Positions 34,364-43,956 of a stretch of DNA of 64,000 bases are shown piece after piece. The translations under genes and the position numbers were made by a program. The DNA is taken from the NCBI GenBank assembly GCA_963932955.1, contig CAWVRK010000008.1, positions 29,605 to 93,604 of the forward strand. Direction: 5' to 3'. This DNA comes from Flavicella sp963932955. Lineage in GTDB: Bacteria > Bacteroidota > Bacteroidia > Flavobacteriales > Flavobacteriaceae. Within the stretch, counting starts at the first letter, position 1; each line of letters opens with the position of its first letter. The notes under the pieces are model-generated. The model saw nothing but the letters and a program-made list of their open reading frames with translations. It was not told where the DNA came from and ran no database searches.

Positions 34364-35656
34364 ATGAAATACGAGCCAATCAACAAGGAATTGTTTGTTC
34401 AGAACCGAGCCAAATTTACCGCTCAGATGCAGCCCAAGTCCATCGCTTTTTTCAATTCAAACGACATCTATCCGATCAGTGCAGACAGCACGTTGCCTTT
34501 TCAACAGCACAGAGATTTATTTTATTTGAGTGGAGTTGATCAAGAAGAGTCGGTTTTGTTTTTATGTCCAGATTGTCCCAAGGAGGCGTACAGAGAAATT
34601 TTGTTTGTCCGGGAGACCAACGCTCATATTGCTGTTTGGGAAGGCGAAAAATTGACGAAAGAAACTGCGAGCAACGTTTCTGGAGTTGCAACGGTTCTCT
34701 GGCTTTCCGATTTGGAAAAAGTTTTGGTAGAAATGATGACGTACTGCGATGTGATGTACCTTAATACCAATGAACATTACCGCGCAAGCGTCGATACAGA
34801 AACACGAGAAGATCGCTTTACCAAAAGGCTAAAAAATAAATATCCCGCCCATGCTGTGGCAAAGAGCAACCCGATTTTGCAAGGTCTTCGTTCTGTGAAA
34901 GAACCTCTTGAGATTGAACTGATTCAGAAGGCGTGTAACATTACGGAAAAGGGCTTTCGACGTTTGTTGAATTTTGTAAAGCCCGGCGTGTGGGAGTATG
35001 AAATTGAAGCGGAGTTGATTCATGAGTTTGTCAGAAACAAATCGAAAGGCTTTGCCTACTCGCCCATTGTGGCGAGTGGTCAAAATGCGAATATCCTTCA
35101 TTATATCGAAAACAACCGGCAGTGCAAGGCGGGTGAATTGTTGTTGTTAGACGTGGCAGCTGAATATGCCAATTATTCCAGTGACCTTACCCGTACGATT
35201 CCAGTTTCGGGTCGGTTTTCAGAGCGTCAAAAGACGGTGTACAATGCAGTACACCGAGTCAAAAAAGAAGCGACAAAGATGTTGTTACCGGGAACAGATT
35301 GGGCAGCTTACCACAAAGAAGTTGGCAAATTGATGACTTCCGAATTGTTGGGCTTGCAATTGCTCGACAAGGCAGCTGTGCAAAATGAAAACCCAGATTG
35401 GCCCGCCTACAAGAAATATTTTATGCACGGAACGTCTCATCATATGGGCTTGGACACCCATGATTACGGACTTTTGACCGAGCCGATGCAGGCCAACATG
35501 GTTTTTACGGTAGAACCTGGTATCTACATTCCAGAAGAAGGTTTTGGGATTCGTTTGGAAGACGATGTGGTTCTCCAAGAAAGCGGCAAACCTTTTAATT
35601 TGATGCAAGACATCCCTATTGAAGTGGAAGAGATAGAATCTTTGATGAATTCTTAA
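34364..35656 (+). CDS. pepP: Xaa-Pro aminopeptidase (aminopeptidase P, M24)
   Basis: 430 residues from ATG 34364. The N-terminal AMP_N domain (about 1-150) is followed by the pita-bread catalytic domain. Metal ligands are two Asp in LLLDVAAEY and SSDLTRTIP, His in HGTSHHMGLDTHD, and two Glu in TVEPGIYIPEEG and GIRLEDDVV. It removes N-terminal residues preceding proline. No signal peptide, so cytoplasmic. proC follows 78 nt later on the same strand. Confidence 0.92.
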   Translation: MKYEPINKELFVQNRAKFTAQMQPKSIAFFNSNDIYPISADSTLPFQQHRDLFYLSGVDQEESVLFLCPDCPKEAYREILFVRETNAHIAVWEGEKLTKETASNVSGVATVLWLSDLEKVLVEMMTYCDVMYLNTNEHYRASVDTETREDRFTKRLKNKYPAHAVAKSNPILQGLRSVKEPLEIELIQKACNITEKGFRRLLNFVKPGVWEYEIEAELIHEFVRNKSKGFAYSPIVASGQNANILHYIENNRQCKAGELLLLDVAAEYANYSSDLTRTIPVSGRFSERQKTVYNAVHRVKKEATKMLLPGTDWAAYHKEVGKLMTSELLGLQLLDKAAVQNENPDWPAYKKYFMHGTSHHMGLDTHDYGLLTEPMQANMVFTVEPGIYIPEEGFGIRLEDDVVLQESGKPFNLMQDIPIEVEEIESLMNS

Positions 35657-35734
35657 AAACGAGCGTCTAATTCTTTTTCATTAAAGTAAGGAGAAAGCAA
35701 GTTTAATTTTTTTAAGTAATAAAATTATAATAAC

Positions 35735-36532
35735 ATGAAAAAAATAACAATCCTCGGTGGAGGAAACATGGGATTTACGTATGCAGCATCAATTTACAAT
35801 TCAGATTTGGAAGCCGTCATTCATATTCTTGAAAATGCGCCCGAAAGGATTGAAGAGATCAATGCACTGAACACCGTGATGGCGGGGGATGATTTGGAGG
35901 TTTTAAAGGATACAGATGTTCTCTTTTTGGCGGTCAAGCCTCAAGTAGCTCCTGAAGTTTTTCAAAACATCAAACCTTATTTAAATCAGAAACAACTGGT
36001 CGTTTCTATCATGGCTGGGGTAAGCATCGAGACAATTCAAAAGGGTTTGGGCTTGGACAGAGTGGTCAGAGCGATGCCCAACTTAGCGGCTCAAGTAAAA
36101 TTGGGCATGACGACTTATGTGGGGTCTTCGGAGGTTGGTCAAGAAGAGCTCGCGTTGATTGCGTCTGTTTTAGGCGCTACTGGAAAGATTGTGGAGGTTC
36201 CTAGTGAAGAACAGCTTGACCGCTCCATTGGGATATCAGGGAGTGGCCCCGGATTTGTTTTTTATTTTATGGATGCGATGGAAAAATCCGCAATGGATTT
36301 GGGCTTTTCTAGTGCAGCAGCCAAAACAATGGTTGCCCAAACTTTTGAAGGAGCGGTAGCACTCTACAAGCAAAATTCCATTTCCTTGGAATCGTGGATG
36401 GGCCGCGTTTCTTCAAAAGGGGGAACAACGATTGCAGGCTTGGATTATTTTGAAGAAAAACAAGTAGGAAAAGAAATTCAAAAGGGCATTCAAGTTTGTG
36501 TTTCAAGAGCTTTTGAGTTGGGAAAAAAGTAA
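35735..36532 (+). CDS. proC: Pyrroline-5-carboxylate reductase
   Basis: 265 residues. Rossmann motif GGGNMG at 8-13, the MAGVSIETIQ block and the C-terminal dimerisation signature (VSSKGGTTIAGLDYFEE, a slightly diverged P5CR signature VTSPGGTT). It makes proline from pyrroline-5-carboxylate. The usual Pro of the signature is Lys here. No other proline genes are close. Confidence 0.92.
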   Translation: MKKITILGGGNMGFTYAASIYNSDLEAVIHILENAPERIEEINALNTVMAGDDLEVLKDTDVLFLAVKPQVAPEVFQNIKPYLNQKQLVVSIMAGVSIETIQKGLGLDRVVRAMPNLAAQVKLGMTTYVGSSEVGQEELALIASVLGATGKIVEVPSEEQLDRSIGISGSGPGFVFYFMDAMEKSAMDLGFSSAAAKTMVAQTFEGAVALYKQNSISLESWMGRVSSKGGTTIAGLDYFEEKQVGKEIQKGIQVCVSRAFELGKK

Positions 36533-36567
36533 GTTTTAATCATATAGTAGAAGAGCAGTATGCATTT

Positions 36568-37353
36568 ATGGGTTCGTTTGTAAACTATAAAAACACGTTC
36601 ATTCATTTCACGGATACGGGAAAAGGAGCCGCAGTGGTCTTGCTTCACGGTTTTTTGGAGAATTGTACAATGTGGGAAGAAACAGCTGACTTGCTTTGCA
36701 AAAGAAACAGGGTGATTTGTGTAGATCTTTTAGGTCATGGACAGACAGAAAACAGCGGGTATGTCCACAGCATGGATGAGATGGCTGCAGGGGTCGCTGC
36801 CGTTTTAAATCATTTGAGAATTCGAAAAGCTATTTTTGTAGGGCATTCAATGGGAGGCTATGTTGCTTTGGCTTTTGCAGAAATGCACCCAGACCATGTC
36901 AAAGGCTTGTGCTTGATGAATTCAACATCCAGAGCAGATACAGAAGAGAAAAAGGCAAGTCGTTCGAAAGCGATTCAGCTTGTCAAAGAAAATCACTTGT
37001 CTTTTATACGTAAGGCAATTCCACTGTTGTTTCGTTCCAAAAACAGAAAATTGCTCCGTACCGAAATCAACGAAGTAAAACAGCAGGCATTGCAAACTTC
37101 AAAACAAGGGGTGATTGCGGCTTTGGAAGGTATGAAAATCAGGCAAGACAGAGAGGTTTTGTTGCACTTTGGACCTTATCCAAAAATGTTGATTTTAGGA
37201 AAAAAAGACCCGGTTTTAAAATTCGAAGATTTGTCAGATCAAGTGCGTGGAACAGAAACGACAGTGCTCGTTTTTTCGGGAGGGCACATGTCACATCTAG
37301 AAAATAAAACGGCCTGTATTGAAGCGATCAAAACCTTTGTAAAAAAGTGCTAA
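36568..37353 (+). CDS. Alpha/beta hydrolase
   Basis: 261 residues. Canonical alpha/beta hydrolase features: oxyanion HGFLENC, nucleophile elbow GHSMGG, Asp in ILGKKDPVL and His in GGHMSHLENK. The substrate is unknown; it resembles small carboxylesterase/BioH-like hydrolases. It follows proC by 35 nt on the same strand and may be co-transcribed. No secretion signal. Confidence 0.85.
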   Translation: MGSFVNYKNTFIHFTDTGKGAAVVLLHGFLENCTMWEETADLLCKRNRVICVDLLGHGQTENSGYVHSMDEMAAGVAAVLNHLRIRKAIFVGHSMGGYVALAFAEMHPDHVKGLCLMNSTSRADTEEKKASRSKAIQLVKENHLSFIRKAIPLLFRSKNRKLLRTEINEVKQQALQTSKQGVIAALEGMKIRQDREVLLHFGPYPKMLILGKKDPVLKFEDLSDQVRGTETTVLVFSGGHMSHLENKTACIEAIKTFVKKC

Positions 37354-37388
37354 GGATAGTGAGGAAAGAGAAAGAAGCTTTTCTGCGG

Positions 37389-38285
37389 CTATTTTATCAA
37401 CAACCAAGCGTCTTTTGCTTGTGTTGCTCTGATTTGTTTTAAATTCTCGATTGCTTCTGATCGTGTATTGTAGCTGCCAAAGGCCACTTGGTCCAATCCC
37501 CATTTATTTGTGTTGACGATTTTTGCACGAAACCCTTTTTTTAAGAGTTGCTTTACTTTTCGATTGGCATTTGATTTTTCAGCAAAAGAACCTGCGATCA
37601 AATGGTATTTTTTGGAAGGTGTTTTTACCAAGTCCAAAGAAATTTCTGGAAGCGGATTGTTGATAACAAAAGTGGCTTCTTGTATTTTTTTTGTTACTGT
37701 CTCTTGGTTTTCAATTTCAAGAGCGTTGAACTGATTTTTTTCAACAGTCTTCCATGTCAGCGTTCCAAGCATCATCAGTACCGCTACTGAGGCTGCGTAT
37801 TTTACAAAATACGAGGACTTGTTCTTCGTATAATTTTGAAGTGAAAGCGGCTGTATTGAACTGTTTTCACGAGGCAATTCTGCAGATGTAAAGGAACTCA
37901 AACCAAAAGAACGCATTAAGTAATTGGTTTCTTCCAAAGGAGTAAAAACAATTTTTAGATCTTTGTTGAGGTGCAGCTCTCCAATTTTAGCAAGGTTTAA
38001 GACTCCTTGATTGAGCTGTAATTTCCATTTTTTTACTTCCGTCCCAATCCGTGTAACTGCTTGTTCAAAAGAAATGTTTTCAACATCTGCGATGTAATTC
38101 GCCAACAAGCCGTCATTGTTTTTCAATTGGTTGTTGAAATTTATTTTTTTTGTTGGAGGGTAAAAGACATGTGTACGCGCGTCTCTATGTGAAGGTATTG
38201 TACTGCTGACAAATCCGCCAAATTCTGGAACGATTACGCATTCGTAACGAAATAATAAATTACTGATGTAGTTGGGTAATTGCAT
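37389..38285 (-). CDS. HU-CCDC81 and SPOR domain protein
   Basis: 298 residues from ATG 38283-38285. Residues 1-60 and 65-135 match the paired HU/CCDC81-like domains (MQLPNYISNLLFRYECVIVP, then GGFVSS). A single membrane helix lies near 170-188 (YAASVAVLMMLGTLTW). The C-terminal 75 residues form a SPOR domain (YHLIAGSFAEKSNANRKVKQ). SPOR domains bind denuded peptidoglycan at division septa, so a role linking nucleoid or cytoplasm to the wall is plausible. The -7 box is only 5 nt before the ATG; a GTG two codons earlier lies within that gap and is rejected. Confidence 0.88.
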   Translation of the reverse strand: MQLPNYISNLLFRYECVIVPEFGGFVSSTIPSHRDARTHVFYPPTKKINFNNQLKNNDGLLANYIADVENISFEQAVTRIGTEVKKWKLQLNQGVLNLAKIGELHLNKDLKIVFTPLEETNYLMRSFGLSSFTSAELPRENSSIQPLSLQNYTKNKSSYFVKYAASVAVLMMLGTLTWKTVEKNQFNALEIENQETVTKKIQEATFVINNPLPEISLDLVKTPSKKYHLIAGSFAEKSNANRKVKQLLKKGFRAKIVNTNKWGLDQVAFGSYNTRSEAIENLKQIRATQAKDAWLLIK

Positions 38286-38290
38286 ATTCA

Positions 38291-38298
38291 CAAATATA
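38291..38298 (-). promoter_or_regulatory. -7 box (TATATTTG) of the HU-SPOR gene
   Basis: Exact TAnnTTTG match on the minus strand with only 5 nt to the ATG, predicting a leaderless or nearly leaderless mRNA. Confidence 0.55.
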
Positions 38299-38377
38299 AA
38301 TAAAAATTAGAGTAGATGTTTTTTTGAGGAAGTTTTTTTCAAGAAATTTTGTAACTTAAATAGCAAATTGTCAGCCC

Positions 38378-39487
38378 ATGGAAAAAGAAGAACTTATGTA
38401 TGCTTTGGCTTTGCAAAAAACCAAAGGCATCGGAGATATCTTCGCAAAAAAAATGATAGAAATTTGCGGAAGCCCAAAAAACATCTTTAAAGAAAAACAA
38501 CAAACACTGCAAAAGCTTCACGGTTTTAGCCGGCTAGCCTTACAACACCTTTTCGATTCTTCGACTTTGGTTGCAGCAGAAAAAGAAGTCGAATTGTTAG
38601 AAAAAGAACAGCTTCAAGCTCTTTACTTTTTAGATAAAAACTACCCGAATCAACTTAAAAATTGCGCAGACAGTCCTATTTTGCTTTTTCAGGACGGAGA
38701 TTTTTCCTTTGAAAATTCAAAATGCATCAGTATCGTTGGGACTCGTCAAATGACGCGCTATGGGAGTGACTTTTGTGAGTCTTTGATTTCAGGACTCAAA
38801 GAGCACAATCCGATTATTGTCAGTGGTTATGCTTTGGGAATTGATATCACTGCTCACAAATCAGCATTGAAAAACAATTTAAAAACGGTTGCTGTATTCG
38901 CACATGGTTTTGGAAGTGTTTATCCAAAACAACACAAAAGATACCAGTCACAACTCTTGAAAAAAGGAGGGTTTTTGACGGAGTTTTGGTACGATGAAAA
39001 ACCTCGAAGAGAAAATTTTGTAAAAAGAAATCGAATTGTTGCAGGTCTTTCGGAGGCTACGATTGTTGTAGAATCTGCATCGAAAGGAGGTGCTTTGATC
39101 ACTGCAGCATTGTCCAATTCCTATTCCAAAGAGGTTTTTGCTGTTCCCGGTCGTGCTTCAGATATGTATAGTAGTGGTTGCAATGCTTTGATTCGAGATC
39201 ACAAAGCCGCTGTGATTACTTGTGCAGATGACCTAATCAACATGTTGGGGTGGACTCCTCAAAAGAAAACTTCCACAGCCATGCAAACCCAGCTCTTTTT
39301 GAATTTGAATGCAGAGCAACAAAAAGTGTACGATTGCTTGAAGTCTAAAAAGATAGGGTGGTTGGACAATATTTCTCTGGACTGTAACTTGCCGATCAAT
39401 AAAATGGCCGCTCTTTTGTTTCAATTAGAAATGAAGGGTTTGGTTCAGCCTTTGCCAGGAAAGATGTTTCAATTTGTGTACGGCTAG
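38378..39487 (+). CDS. dprA: DNA-processing protein DprA
   Basis: 369 residues. An N-terminal helix-hairpin region (QKTKGIGDIFAKKMIEICG) precedes the Rossmann-like DprA domain (ISIVGTRQMTRYG, SGYALGIDITAH, FAHGFGSVYPKQH, EFWYDEKPRRENFVKRNRIV) and a C-terminal winged helix (about 310-365). DprA loads RecA on incoming single-stranded DNA during natural transformation. It is divergent from the HU-SPOR gene and converges with the EamA gene. Confidence 0.95.
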   Translation: MEKEELMYALALQKTKGIGDIFAKKMIEICGSPKNIFKEKQQTLQKLHGFSRLALQHLFDSSTLVAAEKEVELLEKEQLQALYFLDKNYPNQLKNCADSPILLFQDGDFSFENSKCISIVGTRQMTRYGSDFCESLISGLKEHNPIIVSGYALGIDITAHKSALKNNLKTVAVFAHGFGSVYPKQHKRYQSQLLKKGGFLTEFWYDEKPRRENFVKRNRIVAGLSEATIVVESASKGGALITAALSNSYSKEVFAVPGRASDMYSSGCNALIRDHKAAVITCADDLINMLGWTPQKKTSTAMQTQLFLNLNAEQQKVYDCLKSKKIGWLDNISLDCNLPINKMAALLFQLEMKGLVQPLPGKMFQFVYG

Positions 39488-39513
39488 TTTTTTGTAAAGC
39501 CGCGATCGCTTCT

Positions 39514-40365
39514 TTAGGAATTGTTTTTTTGGGAGTGCAAGCTTTCTAAAAAAACACTAGAAAGAACAATACAGCCTCCTATAAGAACCCATTTATTGGG
39601 CGTTTCATGAAGAAACAAGTATCCTAAAATTACGCCGAAGAGAGGTTGTGAGCTCGCAATGATGCTCGCCGTAGCGACGCTGAAATTTTTAAAACTCTTG
39701 ACAAATAGCGTGTGTCCAATCGCGGTGGTAAAGATTCCCAAAAAAAGAAGGTGTTCGAAAGAATCAATTGTTTTAGCGGCCTTGCTGTCTCGTAAAAAAG
39801 GAGCAAAACATAAGGCGACAAATAGAAATTGATAAAACATCAAAATAGCACTGTCGTATTTTTGGCTGTTGGATTTCATCGTCAAATTCCGCAAAGCGTA
39901 GCACAAAGCAGAGACCACACCCCAAGCAATTCCTTGGGTGTTGTGGTTTGAAAAACTGATTTCGGGAACCATAAATGAGAGTCCGACGATTGTCAAAAAG
40001 GTTAAAAATAAGTGGCGTTTGTTGAAAGTTGTTTGAAAGTACAGCGGTTCTAAAAGTGCGGTGATTGCTGGAAATGTAAAGAGTGAAAGCATCCCAATTG
40101 CCACGGAAGAGATTTGCAAAGCATAAAAATAGGCAACCCAATGTCCCGCAAAAAAAAGTGAGGAGAGGAGCAATGTGAAGGCATCTTTTCTCTTTGAAAT
40201 TGCAAAGGAGATCTTTTGAAAGTAGGCATACGAACCCAAGAGGATTAAGGCGATCAAACCTCTCCAAAAAGCAATCAAAACAGGACTCATATCAATGGAG
40301 CGAACCAAAACACCGGCGCTGCTAATCAACAGAATCGAACCGTAAAGAGGGGCAAATTTTTTCAA
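39514..40365 (-). CDS. EamA/DMT family transporter
   Basis: 283 residues with ten predicted membrane helices and two EamA repeats (GSILLISSAGVLVRSIDMSP start; SQPLFGVILGYLFLHETPNK near the end). Substrate unknown; the family exports amino acids or metabolites. The start is taken as TTG 40363-40365, which overlaps the mfd stop as TTGA and directly precedes the first helix (KKFAPLYGS). The long in-frame extension upstream to 40638 lies inside mfd and is an artefact. The gene is probably translated from the mfd mRNA. Confidence 0.82.
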   Translation of the reverse strand: MKKFAPLYGSILLISSAGVLVRSIDMSPVLIAFWRGLIALILLGSYAYFQKISFAISKRKDAFTLLLSSLFFAGHWVAYFYALQISSVAIGMLSLFTFPAITALLEPLYFQTTFNKRHLFLTFLTIVGLSFMVPEISFSNHNTQGIAWGVVSALCYALRNLTMKSNSQKYDSAILMFYQFLFVALCFAPFLRDSKAAKTIDSFEHLLFLGIFTTAIGHTLFVKSFKNFSVATASIIASSQPLFGVILGYLFLHETPNKWVLIGGCIVLSSVFLESLHSQKNNS

Positions 40366-43300
40366 GGGATGAGGGGTTGTTTTTTTGGAATGGATTCTAG
40401 TGCTTGAAGGGCTTTTTTTACGGAATCTATTCGGATAAAGGTGAGCAACAAGCGCAAGCCTTTTTTTGTTTCTTTCTCTTTGAGCACACAGTTTTTTGAG
40501 TTTTGTTGCACAAATGCGAGGAGGTTTGTAAAAATTTCGGTTTGGTAAAAAGCGCTTTGTTGGTCCGAGACAAAATACCCAATCATTCGTTTTTGTTTTA
40601 AGACCAACTTTTCTATTCCCAGTGTTTTTGCGATCCATTTGATACGCACACTGTCTAACAAATCTTCCACTTGAGTTGGCAGTTCTCCAAAACGATCTTT
40701 GAGTTGTTTTTCAAAAACTTTGAGTTCACTTTCGTTGTTGAGTTCGGCCAACTCTTTGTATAATTTGAGTCTTTCTGAAACTACATTGATAAAATCATCT
40801 GGGAAAAGGATTTCAAAATCCGTGTCTATCTGAATGTCTTTTACGAATGTTTTGACGGGTTTGTCATCAGCAGCATACAGTTCTTTGAATTCAGTATCTT
40901 TCAGCTCCTCAATAGCTTCTTTGAGGATTTTTTGATAGGTGTCAAAACCAATGTCATTGATAAACCCACTTTGTTCTCCACCCAAAAGATCTCCAGCTCC
41001 CCGTATTTCAAGGTCTTTCATCGCTATGTTGATGCCACTTCCCAAATCAGAAAACAATTCCAAAGCTTCGATTCTCTTGCGTGCTTCGACGGTAATCAGA
41101 TGAAAGGGAGGGGTGATAAAATAGCAATATGCTTTTTTGTTGGAGCGTCCCACCCTACCTCGCATTTGGTGCAGGTCTGACAAGCCAAAATTGTTGGCAT
41201 TGTTGATAAAAATTGTATTCGCATTGGGCACATCCAGTCCGCTTTCAATAATGGTTGTCGCTACCAAAACATCAAAATCACCGGACATAAATGCGAGCAT
41301 TTTTTCTTCCAATTTTTTTCCTTCCATCTGGCCATGACCAATCCCGATTTTCGCATCTGGCACCAAGCGTTGCAGCATTCCTGCTACTTCTTTGATGTTT
41401 TGGACTCGGTTGTGAATAAAAAAGATTTGACCTCCTCTCGAGATTTCGTAGGAAATCGCATCTCGAATGATTTCTTCGTTGAATCGAATTACTTGAGTGT
41501 CGATAGGGTGTCTGTTTGGAGGAGGTGTATTGATGACCGACAGATCGCGTGCGGCCATTAAGGAAAATTGCAAGGTCCTTGGAATTGGAGTTGCTGTCAA
41601 GGTAAGGGTGTCTACATTTTCTTTGATTGTTTTGAGTTTGTCTTTGACGGCGACACCGAATTTTTGTTCTTCGTCAATGACCAACAGCCCGAGGTCTTTG
41701 AACTGTACTTTTTTACTGACTAATTGATGTGTGCCTATCAAAATGTCAATTTTTCCTTCTTTCAATTCTTTGAGCACATTGCTTCGTTGTTTGGCGCTTC
41801 GGAATCGGTTCAAATAATCGATGGTGACAGGAAAGTCTTTCAAGCGTTCCGAAAAGGATTGAAAGTGTTGGAAGGCGAGAATCGTCGTTGGAACCAATAC
41901 AGCAACTTGCTTGCCATTGTCTACGGCTTTGAAAGCAGCACGAATGGCAACCTCTGTCTTTCCAAAACCGACATCTCCACAAACCAAGCGGTCCATTGGG
42001 CGCTCGTTTTCCATGTCTTTTTTTACATCTTGTGTCGCCGTGATTTGGTCTGGGGTATCTTCAAAAAGAAAACTGGCTTCCAGTTCGTGTTGTAAATAAC
42101 TGTCTGGGGCGTATTGAAAACCCTTTTCTAATTTTCTTTTTGCGTAGAGAGTGATGAGGTTGAACGCAATTTCTTTGACCCTCTTTTTTGTCTTTTGTTT
42201 TAGTTTTTTCCAAGCGCCCGATCCGAGTTTGTAGATTTTTGGAGGCGTTCCATCCTTGCCGTTGAATTTGGATATTTTGTGCAAAGAGTGGATGCTGATG
42301 TACAAGATATCTCGGTCTCCGTAGCTGAGCTTGATGGCTTCTTGTTTGTTGCCTTCGACATCTATTTTTTGCAAGCCACCAAACTTTCCAACACCGTGGT
42401 CTATATGAGTTACATAGTCACCAACTTCAAGCGTATTCAATTCATTGAGGGCAATGTTTTGTTTTTTTGAGTGGTTGTTTTTGAGGGTGAATTTGTGGTA
42501 GCGTTCAAAAATTTGATGATCGCTGTAGCATGCTATTTTGTTGTCTAAATCAACAAATCCTTGGTAGATGGGAAACACAAGTGCGGTGTATTGAATTTCT
42601 TCCAAGTTGTTTTGTTCTTCAAAGGAAGAAAAAATGTCGTGAAACCGCTGTATTTGTTTTTCATTTGTGCAGCAGAGGTAGTTGGTGATTCCCTGGCGTG
42701 TGTTTTCATTTAGGTTGGCTGCCAACAGTTCAAACTGTTTGTGGAATGAGGGCTGGGGCTTTGTACGAAAGAGGTGTACTTGCTCAGAGACGGTTTTGTT
42801 TGCTGTATTTGAAAGGGACACCCTGCTGAACTCAAGCAGTTCTTTTTTGAGCAGGTTTCCGTTTGAAAAAAGTTGGTCTGGAGTCGCGTGTTTGAGCTCT
42901 TTTGAAAGGGCTTCGAATGCGACTTCTGATTTTTCGTATAAGGTGTCGAGCATTCCAAAAAGCAACGAAGTGTTCTTGGTAAAGACCACGGTTTTTTTGG
43001 GAAGGTATTTTAAAAAACTTTCTCGGTGTTCGTCTAATAATTTGTTTTCAACATTGGGCATGATGTTGATTTTTTCCAAGACTTTTGTCGAAAGTTGTGT
43101 TTCAATATCAAAAGTACGCAGGCTTTCCACTTCTTCTCCAAAAAATTCAATCCGATACGGTTCGTCATTTGAAAAAGAAAACACATCGATGAGTCCTCCT
43201 CGTACAGAAAACTCTCCCGGTTCCGAAACAAAATCGACTCTGTTAAAGTCGTAAGAGAAGAGGACTTCATTTACGAATTCCAACGAAAGCAGGTCTTGTA

Positions 43301-43739
43301 CCTCAATTTTCAAGGTGTTTTTGTTCAGTTCTTTTTTGGTGACAACTTTTTCAAACAATGCGGCAGGATAGGTGACGATGGTTGCAGGAGTTTTGTCAGA
43401 ATTGATGCGATTCAAAACTTCCGCACGCAGTAAAACATTCGCATTGTCTGTTTTTTTTATTTGGTAAGGCCTTCGATAGGAGGCTGGGTAAAACAATACT
43501 TTTTTGACTCCTAGTAGTCGTTCCAAATCGTTGTACAGGAAAGCGGCTTCCTCTTTGTCGTCCAAAACAAGTAGGAAGGGGAGCGGGGTTTTGTTACCAA
43601 TTGCTGCAACGGAAAAAGACAGTGCAGAACCCGCAAGATTTGAAATTTGGAGATGGGTCTTCCCATTGGAAAGCTGCTGGGCAATCTTTTGAATTTTTGG
43701 AGAATGAGCAATGTGATTTGAAATGGGTTGCTTACTCAA
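40362..43739 (-). CDS. mfd: Transcription-repair coupling factor
   Basis: 1125 residues. An N-terminal UvrB-like module is followed by a CarD-like RNA polymerase-interacting domain (about 435-500, LEVGDYVTHIDHGVGKFGG), an SF2/RecG-type translocase (GDVGFGKTEVAIRAAF Walker A, DEEQKFG motif II, TATPIPRTLQ motif III, QMRGRVGRS motif VI) and the C-terminal TRCF domain. It displaces stalled RNA polymerase at lesions and recruits UvrA. A TATATTTG box lies 19 nt upstream. The stop overlaps the EamA start (TTGA). Confidence 0.97.
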   Translation of the reverse strand: MSKQPISNHIAHSPKIQKIAQQLSNGKTHLQISNLAGSALSFSVAAIGNKTPLPFLLVLDDKEEAAFLYNDLERLLGVKKVLFYPASYRRPYQIKKTDNANVLLRAEVLNRINSDKTPATIVTYPAALFEKVVTKKELNKNTLKIEVQDLLSLEFVNEVLFSYDFNRVDFVSEPGEFSVRGGLIDVFSFSNDEPYRIEFFGEEVESLRTFDIETQLSTKVLEKINIMPNVENKLLDEHRESFLKYLPKKTVVFTKNTSLLFGMLDTLYEKSEVAFEALSKELKHATPDQLFSNGNLLKKELLEFSRVSLSNTANKTVSEQVHLFRTKPQPSFHKQFELLAANLNENTRQGITNYLCCTNEKQIQRFHDIFSSFEEQNNLEEIQYTALVFPIYQGFVDLDNKIACYSDHQIFERYHKFTLKNNHSKKQNIALNELNTLEVGDYVTHIDHGVGKFGGLQKIDVEGNKQEAIKLSYGDRDILYISIHSLHKISKFNGKDGTPPKIYKLGSGAWKKLKQKTKKRVKEIAFNLITLYAKRKLEKGFQYAPDSYLQHELEASFLFEDTPDQITATQDVKKDMENERPMDRLVCGDVGFGKTEVAIRAAFKAVDNGKQVAVLVPTTILAFQHFQSFSERLKDFPVTIDYLNRFRSAKQRSNVLKELKEGKIDILIGTHQLVSKKVQFKDLGLLVIDEEQKFGVAVKDKLKTIKENVDTLTLTATPIPRTLQFSLMAARDLSVINTPPPNRHPIDTQVIRFNEEIIRDAISYEISRGGQIFFIHNRVQNIKEVAGMLQRLVPDAKIGIGHGQMEGKKLEEKMLAFMSGDFDVLVATTIIESGLDVPNANTIFINNANNFGLSDLHQMRGRVGRSNKKAYCYFITPPFHLITVEARKRIEALELFSDLGSGINIAMKDLEIRGAGDLLGGEQSGFINDIGFDTYQKILKEAIEELKDTEFKELYAADDKPVKTFVKDIQIDTDFEILFPDDFINVVSERLKLYKELAELNNESELKVFEKQLKDRFGELPTQVEDLLDSVRIKWIAKTLGIEKLVLKQKRMIGYFVSDQQSAFYQTEIFTNLLAFVQQNSKNCVLKEKETKKGLRLLLTFIRIDSVKKALQALESIPKKQPLIP

Positions 43740-43758
43740 AGGAAATCTGTTTTTTTGA

Positions 43759-43766
43759 CAAATATA
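43759..43766 (-). promoter_or_regulatory. -7 box (TATATTTG) of mfd
   Basis: Exact TAnnTTTG match on the minus strand, 19 nt before the mfd ATG. Confidence 0.6.
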
Positions 43767-43887
43767 ATTCTTATTAATTGCATTGCCTATTTGTAGAAGT
43801 TGAAAAACTTAGAAGTTAAGAACTCCATAAAAAAGAGGTCAAAAATTTATTTAGAAATGGGATGTTGTTTAAATGATTGTAATGGAT

Positions 43888-43917
43888 TTGCTATGTTGTT
43901 TTAGAGTTGTATATTTG
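43888..43917 (+). promoter_or_regulatory. Promoter of the 43957 gene: TTG-N19-TATATTTG
   Basis: -33 TTG at 43888-43890 and -7 TATATTTG at 43910-43917, spaced 19 nt, the optimal Bacteroidota arrangement. A second box TATTTTTG lies at 43928-43935, so transcription may start at either. Confidence 0.65.
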
Positions 43918-43956
43918 TTAGGATAATTATTTTTGAAAGAAGAACCCCAAAAAAAT

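Noticed and set aside
39495..39510. GCGATCGC palindrome between dprA and the EamA gene
   Set aside because: A single copy of an 8-bp palindrome near convergent stops has no context suggesting function.
40366..40638. N-terminal extension of the EamA transporter
   Set aside because: It lies within mfd in another frame, is polar and basic, and the family starts at the first helix; the TTG at 40365 is better.
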